From Crambe crambe (Eukaryota > Porifera > Demospongiae > Poecilosclerida > Crambeidae), in NCBI GenBank assembly GCA_963924555.1, contig OZ004585.1:3423488-3487487 (forward strand): a stretch of 64,000 bases of DNA, in the 5' to 3' direction. The notes beneath the pieces are model-generated. The model searched no databases. It had not been told where the DNA came from and was given only the letters and a program-made list of their open reading frames with translations. Both the position numbers and the translations under genes were made by a program. Of the stretch, positions 1-13,400 are shown piece by piece. The number at the start of each line of letters is the position of its first letter. The stretch's first letter is position 1.

Positions 1-860
1 AAGTATAAAATTGGACCATTTATCTTAAGCATGTTTGTCTCTAATGCTGACTACTACTATGACAAACTAATACCATTAGTCGATAAATCCCAAGGTGCAA
101 CATGACTCAAAGTGCTCCCCAATGTGACTTTGTCCTTAGTGAAATTCTCACCACACTGACTTATTCAGCAGATATTCCGCAAGCCGAAGGTGAGTGACCA
201 TATCTCAGATAAGCCACACCATGGAGAGTTCAACAGCTGGTCTGTGGGGAGTTGGCATGGCTTAGAATAGGTAATAGTTGACTAGATACTGTGGGAGCTG
301 ATTTTTTAAAATTATTATTTCAAGAAGGACTTCTTAAATATACAGTAAAGGCTTTGGGGTTTATAGCATCAAAGGAAGGAAAGCTTGTCTAGTTTAGTTG
401 CTAGTCTACATTTCTTCACACTGATAAAATCTAATGCTTTATCAGAGAGTACGATAGTACTCTAAGTAGGGATGGCACAGATAACCCCATTGGAGTACTT
501 TCTTTCATAAATGATCATTGTAGATTCCTAGAGAAAGGGCATCATGAAATAGCTGGGAGTATATAATCTTTTTCTCTAATGAAAGCTATGTTGTTTTTAT
601 CATAGCCTACTAAACATTTGCCATGATCTATAAATTCATATCGGGTTCTAAAAACATATCAAATTTGATATTTTGGAGCAGAATTCCATAATCTAACTGG
701 TCTTTTCAGCGAATGGAGTAGTTTTATCAAGTGATTTGGAGTTTTTCAAAACTTCAGAACAATTTAAATATTATTTATAGAAGCAGAACTCTTATGATAG
801 CTATTTAGTTCACCCAAAGAGTTATGTAACCATTGATCTACTTATGCAGACTGTACGATC
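1..860. other. Upstream non-coding stretch
   Basis: No convincing open frame or splice-linked exon is visible on either strand. It holds one copy of a short interspersed palindromic repeat (441-497), listed separately. The rest is AT-rich single-copy-looking DNA that presumably includes the promoter of the gene starting at 861; I see no clear TATA box close to it. Confidence 0.5.
441..497 (+). repeat. Short interspersed palindromic repeat, copy 1
   Basis: The sequence starts ATCAGAGAGTAC, has a short spacer, then GTACTCTCTAAGTAGGGATGG and ends near ACCCCATT. Related copies lie at 17618-17670 (reverse), 35345-35383 (reverse, truncated) and 38412-38470 (forward). The AGAGAGTAC/GTACTCTCT arms form an inverted repeat. 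The family is not recognised; it may be the end of a larger mobile element. Confidence 0.75.
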
Positions 861-1897
861 ATGGCAGTTAAAATATCTGATGCTTCCTACATCAATGTCA
901 AGCAACCAGTAGATATCAGTGATGAAAGTCGTCAAGTATCTGAAGAACAGGAATTTTCCTCCTACATGAACACTAAAGAGAGAGAGAGAAAATATCAAGC
1001 TGTGCAGAAAAACACTTTTGAACCCAGTGGTAATTACACTGATCTCAGTTGTAGAATCATACCTTCTGAACTGATTGGTATCACAGCTGAAGGTTGTATA
1101 CGTATGCCTCAGGCTTCTGTTAAAAGGATAAACTATACAGATATATTACCATCAAACAAATCAAACTGTTTGAATAAGTGTCCCAGTGATCTCAGAGAAG
1201 TGAATTGCAAACAAATGAGTGATGCTTCTGACAAAAATTCAAATAACTGCACTCAGAAGAAAGTCTCTAAAAGACCTCCACTTGTTAAGCCAAAACCTAA
1301 AAGGATACCCCTTACAGAAGCAAAGCAAGAAACAGTTACAAATCATCCAGCAATTAAGATGTTTAGCACATGGAGGTGCACCTATATTCTCTTATTGGGA
1401 CTGTTGCTGCTTATTTTGGTAGTTATTTCAGTTGCAGCAATAGCCATCACAATAACTAGACTTCACTGTGAGTATGATCGCAGCTCCTGCACAATTTATC
1501 CAATTATAGTTCAAGGGGATCCATACCCTTATCTGCTGAATAATACCTGTGAAACTTATGCAAAAAAGAAAACTATTCGGAGTAGTAAGGTTTGTTTCAG
1601 AGATTTTACTTGTACCCATCAAGGTTACTGCAATTGTTATTAATTTTTTACTGTGTAGCTATCTCAGTGTCTAGATTTATTTTTCTATCCTATTCTCAGG
1701 AGATAATACAAAGAACTTGTGAATATTCAAGTGGCTTTGATAATTTTGTCAGTGCACAACTTCGGCAGATAAATAGTGATCACTACTGTCAGTGCTACAT
1801 CATCCTCTGGCCCAGACCCAATGGACTATTGCAAGGACTTAGAGAGGAGGATCTGCAAGTAAATTGTACCATGACTGTTTCAAATTGTAACTATTGA
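861..1897 (+). CDS. Two-exon type II membrane protein with cytoplasmic tyrosine motifs
   Basis: Exon 1 is 861-1589 and exon 2 is 1700-1897. The intron has a GTTTGT donor and a TTCTCAG acceptor in phase 0 and gives 308 residues; without splicing the frame stops at 260. Residues 1-172 are polar and lack a signal peptide. A strong transmembrane segment lies at about 174-199. The C-terminal part has many cysteines (for example C-Q-C near the end) and NNT/NCT glycosylation sequons, as expected for an ectodomain. The cytoplasmic part has YINV (10-13, a YxN type SH2 motif), YTDL (59-62), INYTDI (90-95, ITIM-like) and a basic proline-rich stretch at 136-151. The family is not recognised; a signalling receptor role is inferred from motifs only. 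Confidence 0.65.
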
Positions 1898-4264
1898 TCT
1901 GTGTGTGTGTGTGTGTGTGTGTTTGAGGGGGTTGTTTAAGTAGTAGAAACAAAAAATGAAAATAATATAAGTTTGGCTTGTCCACTGCGCTGCTGATTGG
2001 GACCAAGTTACAGCCTATAATAGTAGATCCTAAAACTCCCATTGATCCGAGTTAGTCAGCATTTGATACCAGTCATCAGGGGAGAACCCAATCCGATCAA
2101 CACTAAGCCATGGGTTTCAGTCCCATTAATCTCCCGACCCATTGGCTAGCTCCTGGTAAGGGAGGGACCACTCCCACTAATGGAGTCCGATAACATCAAA
2201 GATTAGAAGCCCCAAGCTGTTTCCTATCATGTTGCAATTCACACTACTTCACATGACCCATAACTCAGTCATGATCATTTCTGGTTTGCAAGCTGCCACA
2301 CTGGTTGATTTTAGATAGTCAAACTTGACCTACTTATAAGATATGTAAGTTTAGCTAATAATTGTACAGTGTAATCTTAAGCTAGGTACCTTGATGACAG
2401 AGGATCTTCATGCACTTTTTTTGACCATGTGCTCTGACTCTTAATTTATTTTTTTTGAACAGTGTCATGTATAATTAGTTCATGGTAATTGTGTAGTATT
2501 TAACTCTTCATTTCTTACTTGCATAATTGCTTGTGCTTGTGTGTGTGTGTGTGGGATATAGAGCAGTAGCACAGTACTTTCATTAAGTTATACATTAGGC
2601 CACTCCAACTTGCATGTTAGTTTCAGGTCCTCGCCCGCATTGAAATATTGAATATTGAGTGTTTGAGGATTATATGACATCATCATAATTTACTGGCACG
2701 TGTGCTCAACTATTTCTCTGATCTATGGTCCAAGATGTAAAGAGCTTCTACTAACTACCATCAAAATAACATCGAATGGCTCTATTGTGAATTTACATTT
2801 CTACCCCAATCCTGCCTCTGCTGACTCCATGGAAGTTGGAAGAAATTTTAATTTATGTGGTTTTTAATTATTATGTTGTGATTAATTTTAATCTATGAAT
2901 ATATGAATATTATTAAAATAATCCCATATCCTAGCCCTCTCGCCTCAATTTTTTGAGGTCTAGAAGACCTGAAACTAAGATGCAACTTGGCATGGCCTTA
3001 GCAATTGGTCCTCCTGTTTAATGGAGGAATGGCTCTTGCAGCTGACGGTTGATAGATTTGTTTTCACTTGTTTGAATAACTTTGTACTGCATATTTTGTG
3101 GTTATTAGTCACTGCAGGCTTACTGTTTATTCATATTTCCTAGAATTAGACCAATATCAATTAACAGATATAAACCCTCGGGCATCAAGCAATATATCTT
3201 GTACACCCCTCATAGGCATTATAATAATAATTAACAACTCGTTCCTCTCTGACTTGAACTGTTCATCATTAACAATTGTCATCATGCTGGAGTGGTATGT
3301 AGCTGGTATGGCATAGCCTACACTAGTTGCACAGTGTGACACTGTGAGGGTATGGCAACATGGTCATAATACTCTACAAGATCTTGTAAAATACAAATAA
3401 TTAACATTAAGAGACCATGGTACCAAGATTGTATACAATAGTATGCTTGGGTATCTAATTAAGGAATCTTGTACTGTAATTTCATACAGTAGAGGGAGGA
3501 AAAAAATTAGGAGAAAACTGCAAAATCTCACTGGCCCTACTCCCTTGCTCTGCCAATATCATAAAAAGAAAAAAGAATATGTAAACCCTGAATTAGGTTT
3601 ATACCATCATAATAATCACCCATCTCAGATTATTGTGATGTAACCTTAGCAGCTCACACACTTCACTGCCATCTCTAAAGCAAGTTTGACTTTTTCCATG
3701 CCAATTACAAAGACTAACTCATTAGAGTGTATCCCTGAGATGTTGAACTTATATTCTGGCACTGCACTCTCAGTCAGGATCAATTGTCCAACATGAGACA
3801 TAATGATTTACAGTTAACTTCTGGATAATTGCTCTATGCCTAAGTAGCTTGAGTAGCTAGTTAGGCTAGTTGTTTATTGCACCTGGGAAAAAGAATACAA
3901 TTTAGTATCATGATGATTGATCACCAGCTGTAGGAAATATACATAGTATACCAGAACCCTAAGGATCTATTGAGATTGCTGGCTGGCCACACACACCCCC
4001 ACTAATTATAATAATAATTTCATACTACTACTACTAATAATGATAATAATAATAATAATAATAAATCACACTACCATCTCTCTTTTTCACTGTCAGTTTT
4101 GTTCAACTGAGTACACCCATTTAATTTTGCATAATGTGCTCTTCCCTCCTGTGACACAGGCTTAATACAGTGACCTCACTTTGATCGAATAAAGAAGTCA
4201 CCACTGGTAGTGTTACTGGGTACATATGTACCACAGTTCAATAGTAGTATTTGAGTAACTGTCC
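1898..4264. other. Intergenic region with repeats
   Basis: No supported gene. It contains a TG microsatellite (about 1899-1922), a second TG run near 2536-2552, an inverted-repeat element (2596-3000) and an AAT-type microsatellite at about 4007-4063. On the minus strand an AATAAA lies near 3870 and could serve the large minus-strand gene ending at 4265, but this is only a possibility. Confidence 0.5.
2596..3000. mobile_element. MITE-like element with about 38-bp imperfect terminal inverted repeats
   Basis: The left end (TTAGGCCACTCCAACTTGCA, continuing to TTTCAGGTCCTC) is matched in reverse complement by the right end at about 2955-3000 (TAAGGCCATGCCAAGTTGCA on the other strand, then TTAGTTTCAGGTCTTC). 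The interior has no coding potential. A target duplication is not clear. It is most simply a non-autonomous DNA transposon. Confidence 0.6.
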
Positions 4265-4407
4265 TTACTCAATGTGTCCTTTAATGAGGCCACACCACTC
4301 ACACGGTAGACTCACACTCAGACAGATATACATAAGGGCAGTCAGAGTGAATACGGGAACATTAAACAATGCTACAAAAAATGACTCACCAGGCAGGCAG
4401 AAGACTT
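4265..4407 (-). other. Tentative last exon with a hydrophobic segment
   Basis: A TTGCAG acceptor opens a frame in phase 1, the same phase in which every EGF exon ends. It encodes about 47 residues: a short polar start (VFCLPGES), a hydrophobic stretch [19 protein letters not shown], then a short tail and a stop. This would give the protease a single transmembrane or lipid-anchor signal. The 506-bp intron and the lack of transcript data make this uncertain; the true 3' end could lie elsewhere. Confidence 0.35.
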
Positions 4408-7400
4408 CTGCAACTAATTTTTTTAAATTTTTTTTAGTGGAACCGTAGAAAATAATAATAGCCATCCACATGGGGTGGGGTTTCCAACTAGAGTCAGAGC
4501 TAGAGAGAAGCTAGCCACAAAAAAAGGCTTGGTTTGAGGCTAGAGAGATGCTATGAAGAGCCTAGGGAAGAGCAACAAGTAGCATTATTAGTGTATTATC
4601 CTATGCTAGAAAGCCTACCTTAGTTTTGGTGATCCACATGACTCTGCTGTTGGATTCACTGTGCATGTGGAGTCCAAAATGAAGTAGAGTTAGTGCCGCA
4701 CTCTTAAGTTAATAGCATGGAGAAGGACAAAGGTACTTAAGAGATTCACGATGGCAGCAAAGCAGGGAGTAAATGTACATTGATATTATTTATGTATTTC
4801 TTTTTTTTTTCCTATTTGGTTTTTCTAACAAAAAACACACTTATCAAAATGCTATGAGATTCAATAACGTATAAATTTGCTCAGACTTGCCCATATAACT
4901 TTAACAAGCTTACTGCTGCAATTGAATCCATTCCCACTGAATCCTGAATTACAGACACAGACAAAGGAACCATTGGTATCTTGACACATGGCATTCACAT
5001 CACATGGAGTACTATCACACTCATTGATATCTGCATTGTAACGATATGATAATGCTTCATACTTCATACTAAATAGGCTAATACTACAAACACTGCAAAG
5101 AAACTAGGATGGTATCAAAAGCTACAGCAGCCATAGTATTTTTTTTTCACCTGGCCTAGAAAGTAAAGGAAATTCCCGACTACTAGCTGACCAACGTAAA
5201 TTTAAATCTTTAAGATCACATTGCAGACCAGTCTGGATTAGTTCCACTATAGCCTCATGCCCAGGCCCAGCTTTTTCAAGGAGCGGGAGAAAAGTGAAAG
5301 GGCCTGGTATGAATTTATGCACCTAAGTACAGTGAAAGATGTACCTAACATGCATGTTCTATCCAGTCTGACTTGAAACTCGACTCTCCAGCTATAATGA
5401 TCTAGGTCTACACTCCAAAATGCATGTCATGCAATAGTGGCACCCTGTGTTGGTGCATAATGTGCATGCTCTAATCGTAATTGCAATAATATTGGTTGAT
5501 AGGCTCATCCAAGTGGATTTTAGGCTCTAAGCGCATTGTGGTAAGCATTACTGTATTCAGCTGCCCATATCTCAACAGTTCTAAGGAGCTGAAATGAATA
5601 TTAGCTCTAAAGCCTATAGGAATATTTGGTGTCAAACTAATGTTGCACATTACCCTAGTAATTAGACATTTCATTGTAAATAATTTTCATTCACTGACAA
5701 GTGTTCAACAATGCAAATTACAGTACCACTTATGTAGGAGTGAAGTCCTCAAGTCCTTATAAATTCCATACATAGGTAGCTAGTTCATAATAGTAAGTTA
5801 TTAATGAATAGGTATCTTTATGGTCCTGACATAGAATGGGTCAATTCAGAGTTCAATGTAAAAAAGGTGAGATGTTTAAAAGTGGAAATGTGAGAGGGAA
5901 GATAAAAATTAGATAGTCAGTTCAGCAAAAGGTCCCTCTTCTGTGTGAGAGGATAGGCGTGATTCGGCTATTGCTCTGTCAATAGGAGGTGACTTTACGG
6001 CTCTGCTAGCTGATGAACATGATCCACAAATTACTTGAATCGTTGATGATAAAGTGAGAATGAAAGCATGCAGCGGAGCAAACACATTGTGGGGTTACAT
6101 GCTTGATTCCATTTAAGGGAGGCTAGACGTTTGAAAGTTGAGGTTGCACTCCATCCTAGGCTACCTATGCAGGACATCACAATTGGTGAAAAGGAGCCAT
6201 GTAATAGCATGAAATGACGTGCTTTAAGCCATAGTATTCGGTAGCTGACTGAAACCTTCACTTGAAGCAGCAACTAACGTTTACATACTTATCCCATTAT
6301 ATGCTACGTATGTAGTATGATAACTGGCTGGCTGCTAGCAATATCTCTATGATTAGGCAGTGGTCCCTAGTTTTATAAAGAGTCCCCATGATTTGTTGCC
6401 ATGGGCCATATTCCGGGTACAGGGGGCCAAAATTAGGCTATATCACTACGATATTGGCCTGGAGTCTGGTAGCCACTTGAACACATCCTTCATAAAAAGC
6501 TTGCACTGATCATTTCTTAAGGGTGAGGTGAGTGAATTCTAGCGCTGAAAGAGTGATAGTTTGTCAAATGTTTTGTGTTATGAAATATAGCAAGTCCCCT
6601 TGATCTGGGGATGGAGCACATGGAGATCTGGGGCCTTTTATTTTTCTCCCATTCTGCGAAAAAATTGGGCCTAGGTACGTTAGCCTAAAGGGATGAGTGG
6701 GATATAGTATGCAAGGACAAGTGGGCATGAATTTAACCTCATCCCTTCAGCTCTTGTATTATATTCCTAACAGGAGCTTACTGCTGCAAGCGAATCCATT
6801 TCCACTGAATCCTGAATTACAGGCACAGACTAAGGAACCATTAGTATCTTGACACATGGCATCCACACCACATGGAGTACCATCACACTCATTGATATCT
6901 GCATGAATTTTAAAGAGATAAGAGAAGGAGATACGGTAAATAAGAGCTTACTGCTGCAAGTGAATCCATTTCCACTGAATCCTGAATTACAGGCACAAAC
7001 AAAGGAACCATTGGTATCTTGACACATGGCATTCACATCACATGGAGTACTATCACACTCATTGACATCTACACAAGTTATAAAGTGATGAGAATATGAA
7101 ATAAAATAAAAATTCTGAGCTTACTGGTACAAATGAATCCATTTCCACTGAATCCTGAATTACAGGCACAAATAAAGGAACCATTGGTATCTTGACACAT
7201 GGCATTCACATCACATGGAGTACTATCACACTCATTGATATCTGCATGAATTTTTAAGGGATAAGAGAAGGAGATACAGTAAAATAAGAGCTTACTGCTG
7301 CAAGTGAATCCGTTTCCACTGAATCCTGAATTACAGGCACAAACAAAGGAACCATTGGTATCTTGACACATGGCATTCACATCACATGGAGTACTGTCAC

Positions 7401-10400
7401 ACTCGTTGATATCTGCATGGGATAGGAATATGACATACATACAAAAAAATGGGAGCTTACTGCTGCAAATGAATCCATTTCCACTGAATCCTGAGTTACA
7501 GGCACAGATAAAAGAACCATTGGTATCTTGACACATGGCATTCACATCACATGGAGTACTATCACACTCATTGATATCTACATGAATTATAAATGGATAA
7601 GAGTATGAGATATAATAAAAGTAGAGCTTACTGTTGCAGATGAATCCATTTCCACTGAATCCTAAATTACAGAAACAGATAAAGGAACCACTTGTGTTTT
7701 GACACACAGCATTCACATCACATGGATTAAAATCACACTCGTTGATATCTGCATGGGTTAGTAAGATAGAGTATGATATACAATAAAATAGGAGCTTACT
7801 GCTGCAAGTGAATCCATTTCCACTGAATCCTGAGTTACAGGCACACACAAAGGAACCATTTGTATCTTGGCACATGGCATTCACATCGCATGGAGTGCTA
7901 TCACACTCGTTGATATCTGCATCATAATGAAAATTTCTTAATGCATGTATACCCTCAAAAATGATAATCTTATGAAATTCTGCAGCCTCCCTCTCTTTTG
8001 CAGGGGGGAATGGATCTACACATGGTATAGACGACTGCATGGCTCTGCCATACTGGGATGTGCCCCCTCCCACACAGAGTGTGAAATAAAATTTACTAAG
8101 TTATTTTTGGAAGACTCATTATTAGCTAATTCTCATAAGTATCAGCTATGTTGTGCACCCATTTTGGGTCTAGGGTCTAGGGCTAGTAGGCTAGGCTAGG
8201 GCTGTGACTAAAAAATGTAAATTTTAGATGTATTTAAGTAACAGAATCTACTTTAGTTATTCAGCAACAAGTGAGCTGAATCTCAGGTCATGGCTCATTG
8301 AAATTGTATACAGGTTACACTCTAAAATGCCCCAGGCATACATAGCTACAGTATGTGTCCCGAATTAGTAGTGCTAGCTGCATGCTCCAATTGTAATCGA
8401 GATTGTTTTTTACAGCCTTTTGTCATAGAGGTGCTTGGCCTCATACCCAGGCTCTAAATTTATGTGGAGGTTGGAAATACATGCAATTTCACACCAAATT
8501 CCTGTCTATTATACTTTATGATGCTTTGTGATATCATAAACATATAACTACATGTATAAGCATCCATTACAGGATACCTAGAAAGCCATCTATTGCAATA
8601 AATTCTGGAGCAAAGAAGACAAGACTGGCACTTCAAGAATTTCCAGTTATGTAAACAAATAAACAGAGGAAATTGCTTGCTGCTGCTCATGTTCAGTACT
8701 AGGTGGGGGGTAAAACACACTGTATGCAAAGAAGAACTGGTACATGAAATAAACTAGAGCTAGCTGTTGCTGTCTGCTGCAGTACAGTGCTGATTCAGCT
8801 ATATTGCATCATTCGTCACGGACAATTACTGAGAGATTTCAGGATTTTGCCACATGTACAAACAGTGGGTACCAAGCCACCTCCGCAAAACTTTAGAGCC
8901 TGGGGATATGGCTAAGAGGAACTAGACTTATTGAAGTGGATTGTAGGAGCTCAAGTGCCTATGGTAACCATTTAATATATGGAACGTCCTGGTTGGAACC
9001 ACCATTTACATATGACTCTGTCTCTGACAGCAATATCTAAGAATGAGTTGGACTTGGAGCTTATCAGCTACTTGCTGTCAAATGCTGCACATTGCCATAG
9101 TAGTAGGCACTAGGCTTATCTAAATGCTTTGTGGTATGAAGTATTACAGCTTTCTATGTATCCAGCCTGCCTACCACTTATAACTCAACAGCAAAATCGG
9201 CTAGCTCACTCGCTGTCAAATGTTTGCACATTACCTTAGTTATTGTGTTTGCTTACATATGGGTGGGGGAATCCAAGGTTCACCCCATGAATTCTGATAT
9301 GAGTCTTCAAATTACAACCAGCTACTTTTAGTCCATACACTTGGATCATCTTTCACCCAGTCTTAATAGCCTCTGTACTACAGGGTTCTGCAGAATCTTT
9401 TCAACAAGAATATGTTCAAATTGTCGTGATAGAGCTATACTGCTGTGGTCCAGGCCTATTGTTCTACTCAGCTACTACTTCCAAATAAGGTAGGTCTTGG
9501 GTCTTCAACTGTTGCAAAGATTCTGCAAAGCCCTGTATCACTATGCAATCTGTTCTAGCTTGTATCTATACGTATCTTCTTCAGTAACAAATCACAACTC
9601 AGGCTGCCCAAATTATTTCCATAACTATGAGTGAATCGGAATTACAGTCACAGACAAAGGAACGATTGACATTATCAATGTCACACACACATAGAGGTAT
9701 GAAATTTTATAGTTCAAGGTAAGAAGGGATTTGCTGTTATAGCCCTTGGTAGCAATGCTTAGGTCTCATAATCAGGAAAATCTTTTCATCAAAACTAAAT
9801 AAAAAATCCCCATGAAATTATAGCTAACCACTTTTGGATTCTACTAGAATTCCTACACACTTTAAATGTGAAGTATTGATGAATTAGAAGCTTACTGCTG
9901 CAAATGAATCCATTTCCACTGAATCCTGAATTACAGGCACAGACAAAGGAACCATTGGTATCTTGACACATGGCATTCACATCACATGGAGTACTATCAC
10001 ACTCATTGATATCTACATGAGTTATTAAGGGATAGGAATATGACAACAAAAAATTGGAGCTTACTGCTGCAAGTGAATCCATTCCCGCTGAATCCTGAGT
10101 TACAGCCACAGATAAAGGAACCATTGGTATCTTGACACATGGCATTCACATCACATGGAGTGCTATCACACTCGTTGATATCTGCATGAATCATAAAGGG
10201 ATAGGAGTATGAGATATGGTAGAATAGGAGCTTACTGCTGCAAGTGATCCCATTTCCACTGAATCCCGAAATACAGGTACAGACAAAGGAACCATTGGTA
10301 TCTTGGCACATGGCATTCACATCACATGGAGTACTATCACACTCGTTGATATCTGCATGAGTTATAAAGGGATAGGAATATGACAACAAAAAAATTGGAG

Positions 10401-13400
10401 CTTACTGCTGCAAGTGAATCCATTTCCACTGAATCCTGAGTTACAGGCACAGACAAAGGAACCATTGGTGTCTTGACACATGGCATTCATGTCACATGGA
10501 GTATTATCACACTCGTTGATATCTGCACAAGTTATAAAGGGATAGGAATATGATACACAAAAAATTGGACCTTACTGCTGCAAGTGAATCCATTTCCACT
10601 GAATCCTGAGTTACAGGCACAGATAAAAGAACCATTGGTATCTTGACACATGGCATTCACATCACATGGAGTGCTATCACACTCGTTGATATCTGCATGA
10701 GTTATAAAGGGATAGGAATATGATATACAAAAAATTGGACCTTACTGATGCAAGTGAATCCATTTCCACTGAATCCTGAGTTACAGCCACAGATAAAAGA
10801 ACCATTGGTATCTTGACACATGGCATTCACATCACATGGAGTGCTATCACACTCGTTGATATCTGCATGAGTTATAAAGGGATAGGAATATGATATACAA
10901 AAAATTGGACCTTACTGCTGCAAGTGAATCCATTTCCACTGAATCCTGAGTTACAGGCACAGATAAAAGAACCATTGGTATCTTGACACATGGCATTCAC
11001 ATCACATGGAGTGTTATCACACTCATTGATATCTGCATGTATTATAAAGGGATAGAAATATGACATACAAAAAAAATTAGAGCTTACTGCTGCAAGTGAA
11101 TCCATTTCCACTGAATCCTGGGTTACAGGCACAGACAAAGGAACCATTGGTGTCTTGACACATGGCATTCACGTCACATGGAGTATTATCACACTCGTTG
11201 ATATCTGCACGAGTTATAAAGGGATAGGAATATGATATACAAAAAATTGGAGCTTACTGCTGCAAGTGAATCCATTTCCACTGAATCCTGAGTTACAGGC
11301 ACAGATAAAAGAACCATTGGTATCTTGACACATGGCATTCACATCACATGGAGTGTTATCACACTCATTGATATCTGCATGAGTTATAAAGGGATAGGAA
11401 TATGATATACACAAAATTGGACCTTACTGCTGCAAATGAATCCATTTCCACTGAATCCTGAGTTACAGGCACAGATAAAAGAACCATTGGTATCTTGACA
11501 CATGGCATTCACATCACATGGAGTGCTATCACACTCGTTGATATCTGCATGAGTTATAAAGGGATAGGAATATGACAATAAAAAAATTGGAGCTTACTGC
11601 TGCAAGTGAATCCATTCCCGCTGAATCCTGAGTTACAGCCACAGATAAAAGAACCATTGGTATCTTGACACATGGCATTCACATCACATGGAGTGCTATC
11701 ACACTCGTTGATATCTGCATGAGTTATAAAGGGATAGGAATATGATATACAAAAAATTGGAGCTTACTGCTGCAAGTGAATCCATTTCCACTGAATCCTG
11801 AGTTACAGGCACAGATAAAAGAACCATTGGTATCTTGACACATGGCATTCACATCACATGGAGTACTATCACACTCGTTGATATCTGCATGAGTTATAAA
11901 GGGATAGGAATATGATATACAAAAAATTGGACCTTACTGCTGCAAGTGAATCCATTTCCACTGAATCCTGAGTTACAGGCACAGATAAAAGAACCATTGG
12001 TATCTTGACACATGGCATTCACATCACATGGAGTGTTATCACACTCGTTGATATCTGCATGAGTTATAAAGGGATAGGAATATGATATACAAATAATTGG
12101 ACCTTACTGCTGCAAGTGAATCCATTTCCACTGAATCCTGAGTTACAGGCACAGATAAAAGAACCATTGGTATCTTGACACATGGCATTCACATCACATG
12201 GAGTGTTATCACACTCATTGATATCTGCATGTATTATAAAGGGATAGAAATATGACATACAAAAAAATTAGAGCTTACTGCTGCAAGTGAATCCATTTCC
12301 ACTGAATCCTGGGTTACAGGCACAGACAAAGGAACCATTGGTATCTTGACACATGGCATTCACGTCACATGGAGTAATATCACACTCGTTGATATCTGCA
12401 TGAGTCATAAAGGGATAGGAACATGAGATATGGTAATATAGGAGCTTACTGCTGCAAGTGAATCCATTTCCACTGAATCCTGAATTACAGGCACAGACAA
12501 AGGAGCCGTTAGTATCTTGACACATGGCATTCATATCACATGGAGTACTATCACACTCATTGATATCTGCATGTGTTATAAAAGGATAGGAATATGACAT
12601 ACATACAAAAAATTGGAGCTTACTGCTGCAAGTGAATGCATTCCCACTGAATCCTGAGTTACAGGCACAGACAAAGGAACCATTGGTATCTTGACACATG
12701 GCATTCACATCACATGGAGTACTATCACACTCGTTGATATCTGCATGTGTTATAAAAGGATAGGAATATGATATACAAAAAAAATTGGAGCTTACTGCTG
12801 CAAATGAATCCATTCCCACTGAATCCTGAGTTACAGGCACAGATAAAGGAACCATTGGTATCTTGACACATGGCATTCACATCACATGGAGTGCTATCAC
12901 ACTCGTTGATATCTGCATGTGTTATAAAAGGATAGGAATATGATATACAAAAAATTGGACCTTACTGCTGCAAGTGAATCCATTTCCACTGAATCCTGAG
13001 TTACAGGCACAGATAAAAGAACCATTGGTATCTTGACACATGGCATTCACATCACATGGAGTGTTATCACACTCATTGATATCTGCATGTATTATAAAGG
13101 GATAGAAAATTGACATACAAAAAATTAGAGCTTACTGCTGCAAGTGAATCCATTTCCACTGAATCCTGGGTTACAGGCACAGACAAAGGAACCATTGGTA
13201 TCTTGACACATGGCATTCACGTCACATGGAGTAATATCACACTCGTTGATATCTGCATGAGTCATAAAGGGATAGGAACATGAGATATGGTAATATAGGA
13301 GCTTACTGCTGCAAGTGAATCCATTTCCACTGAATCCTGAATTACAGGCACAGACGAAGGAGCCGTTAGTATCTTGACACATGGCATTCATATCACATGG

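Noticed and set aside
1592-1897. Independent 101-residue gene overlapping the end of the first gene
   Set aside because: Its downstream half is better explained as exon 2 of the gene at 861, with a clean phase 0 junction at 1589/1700.
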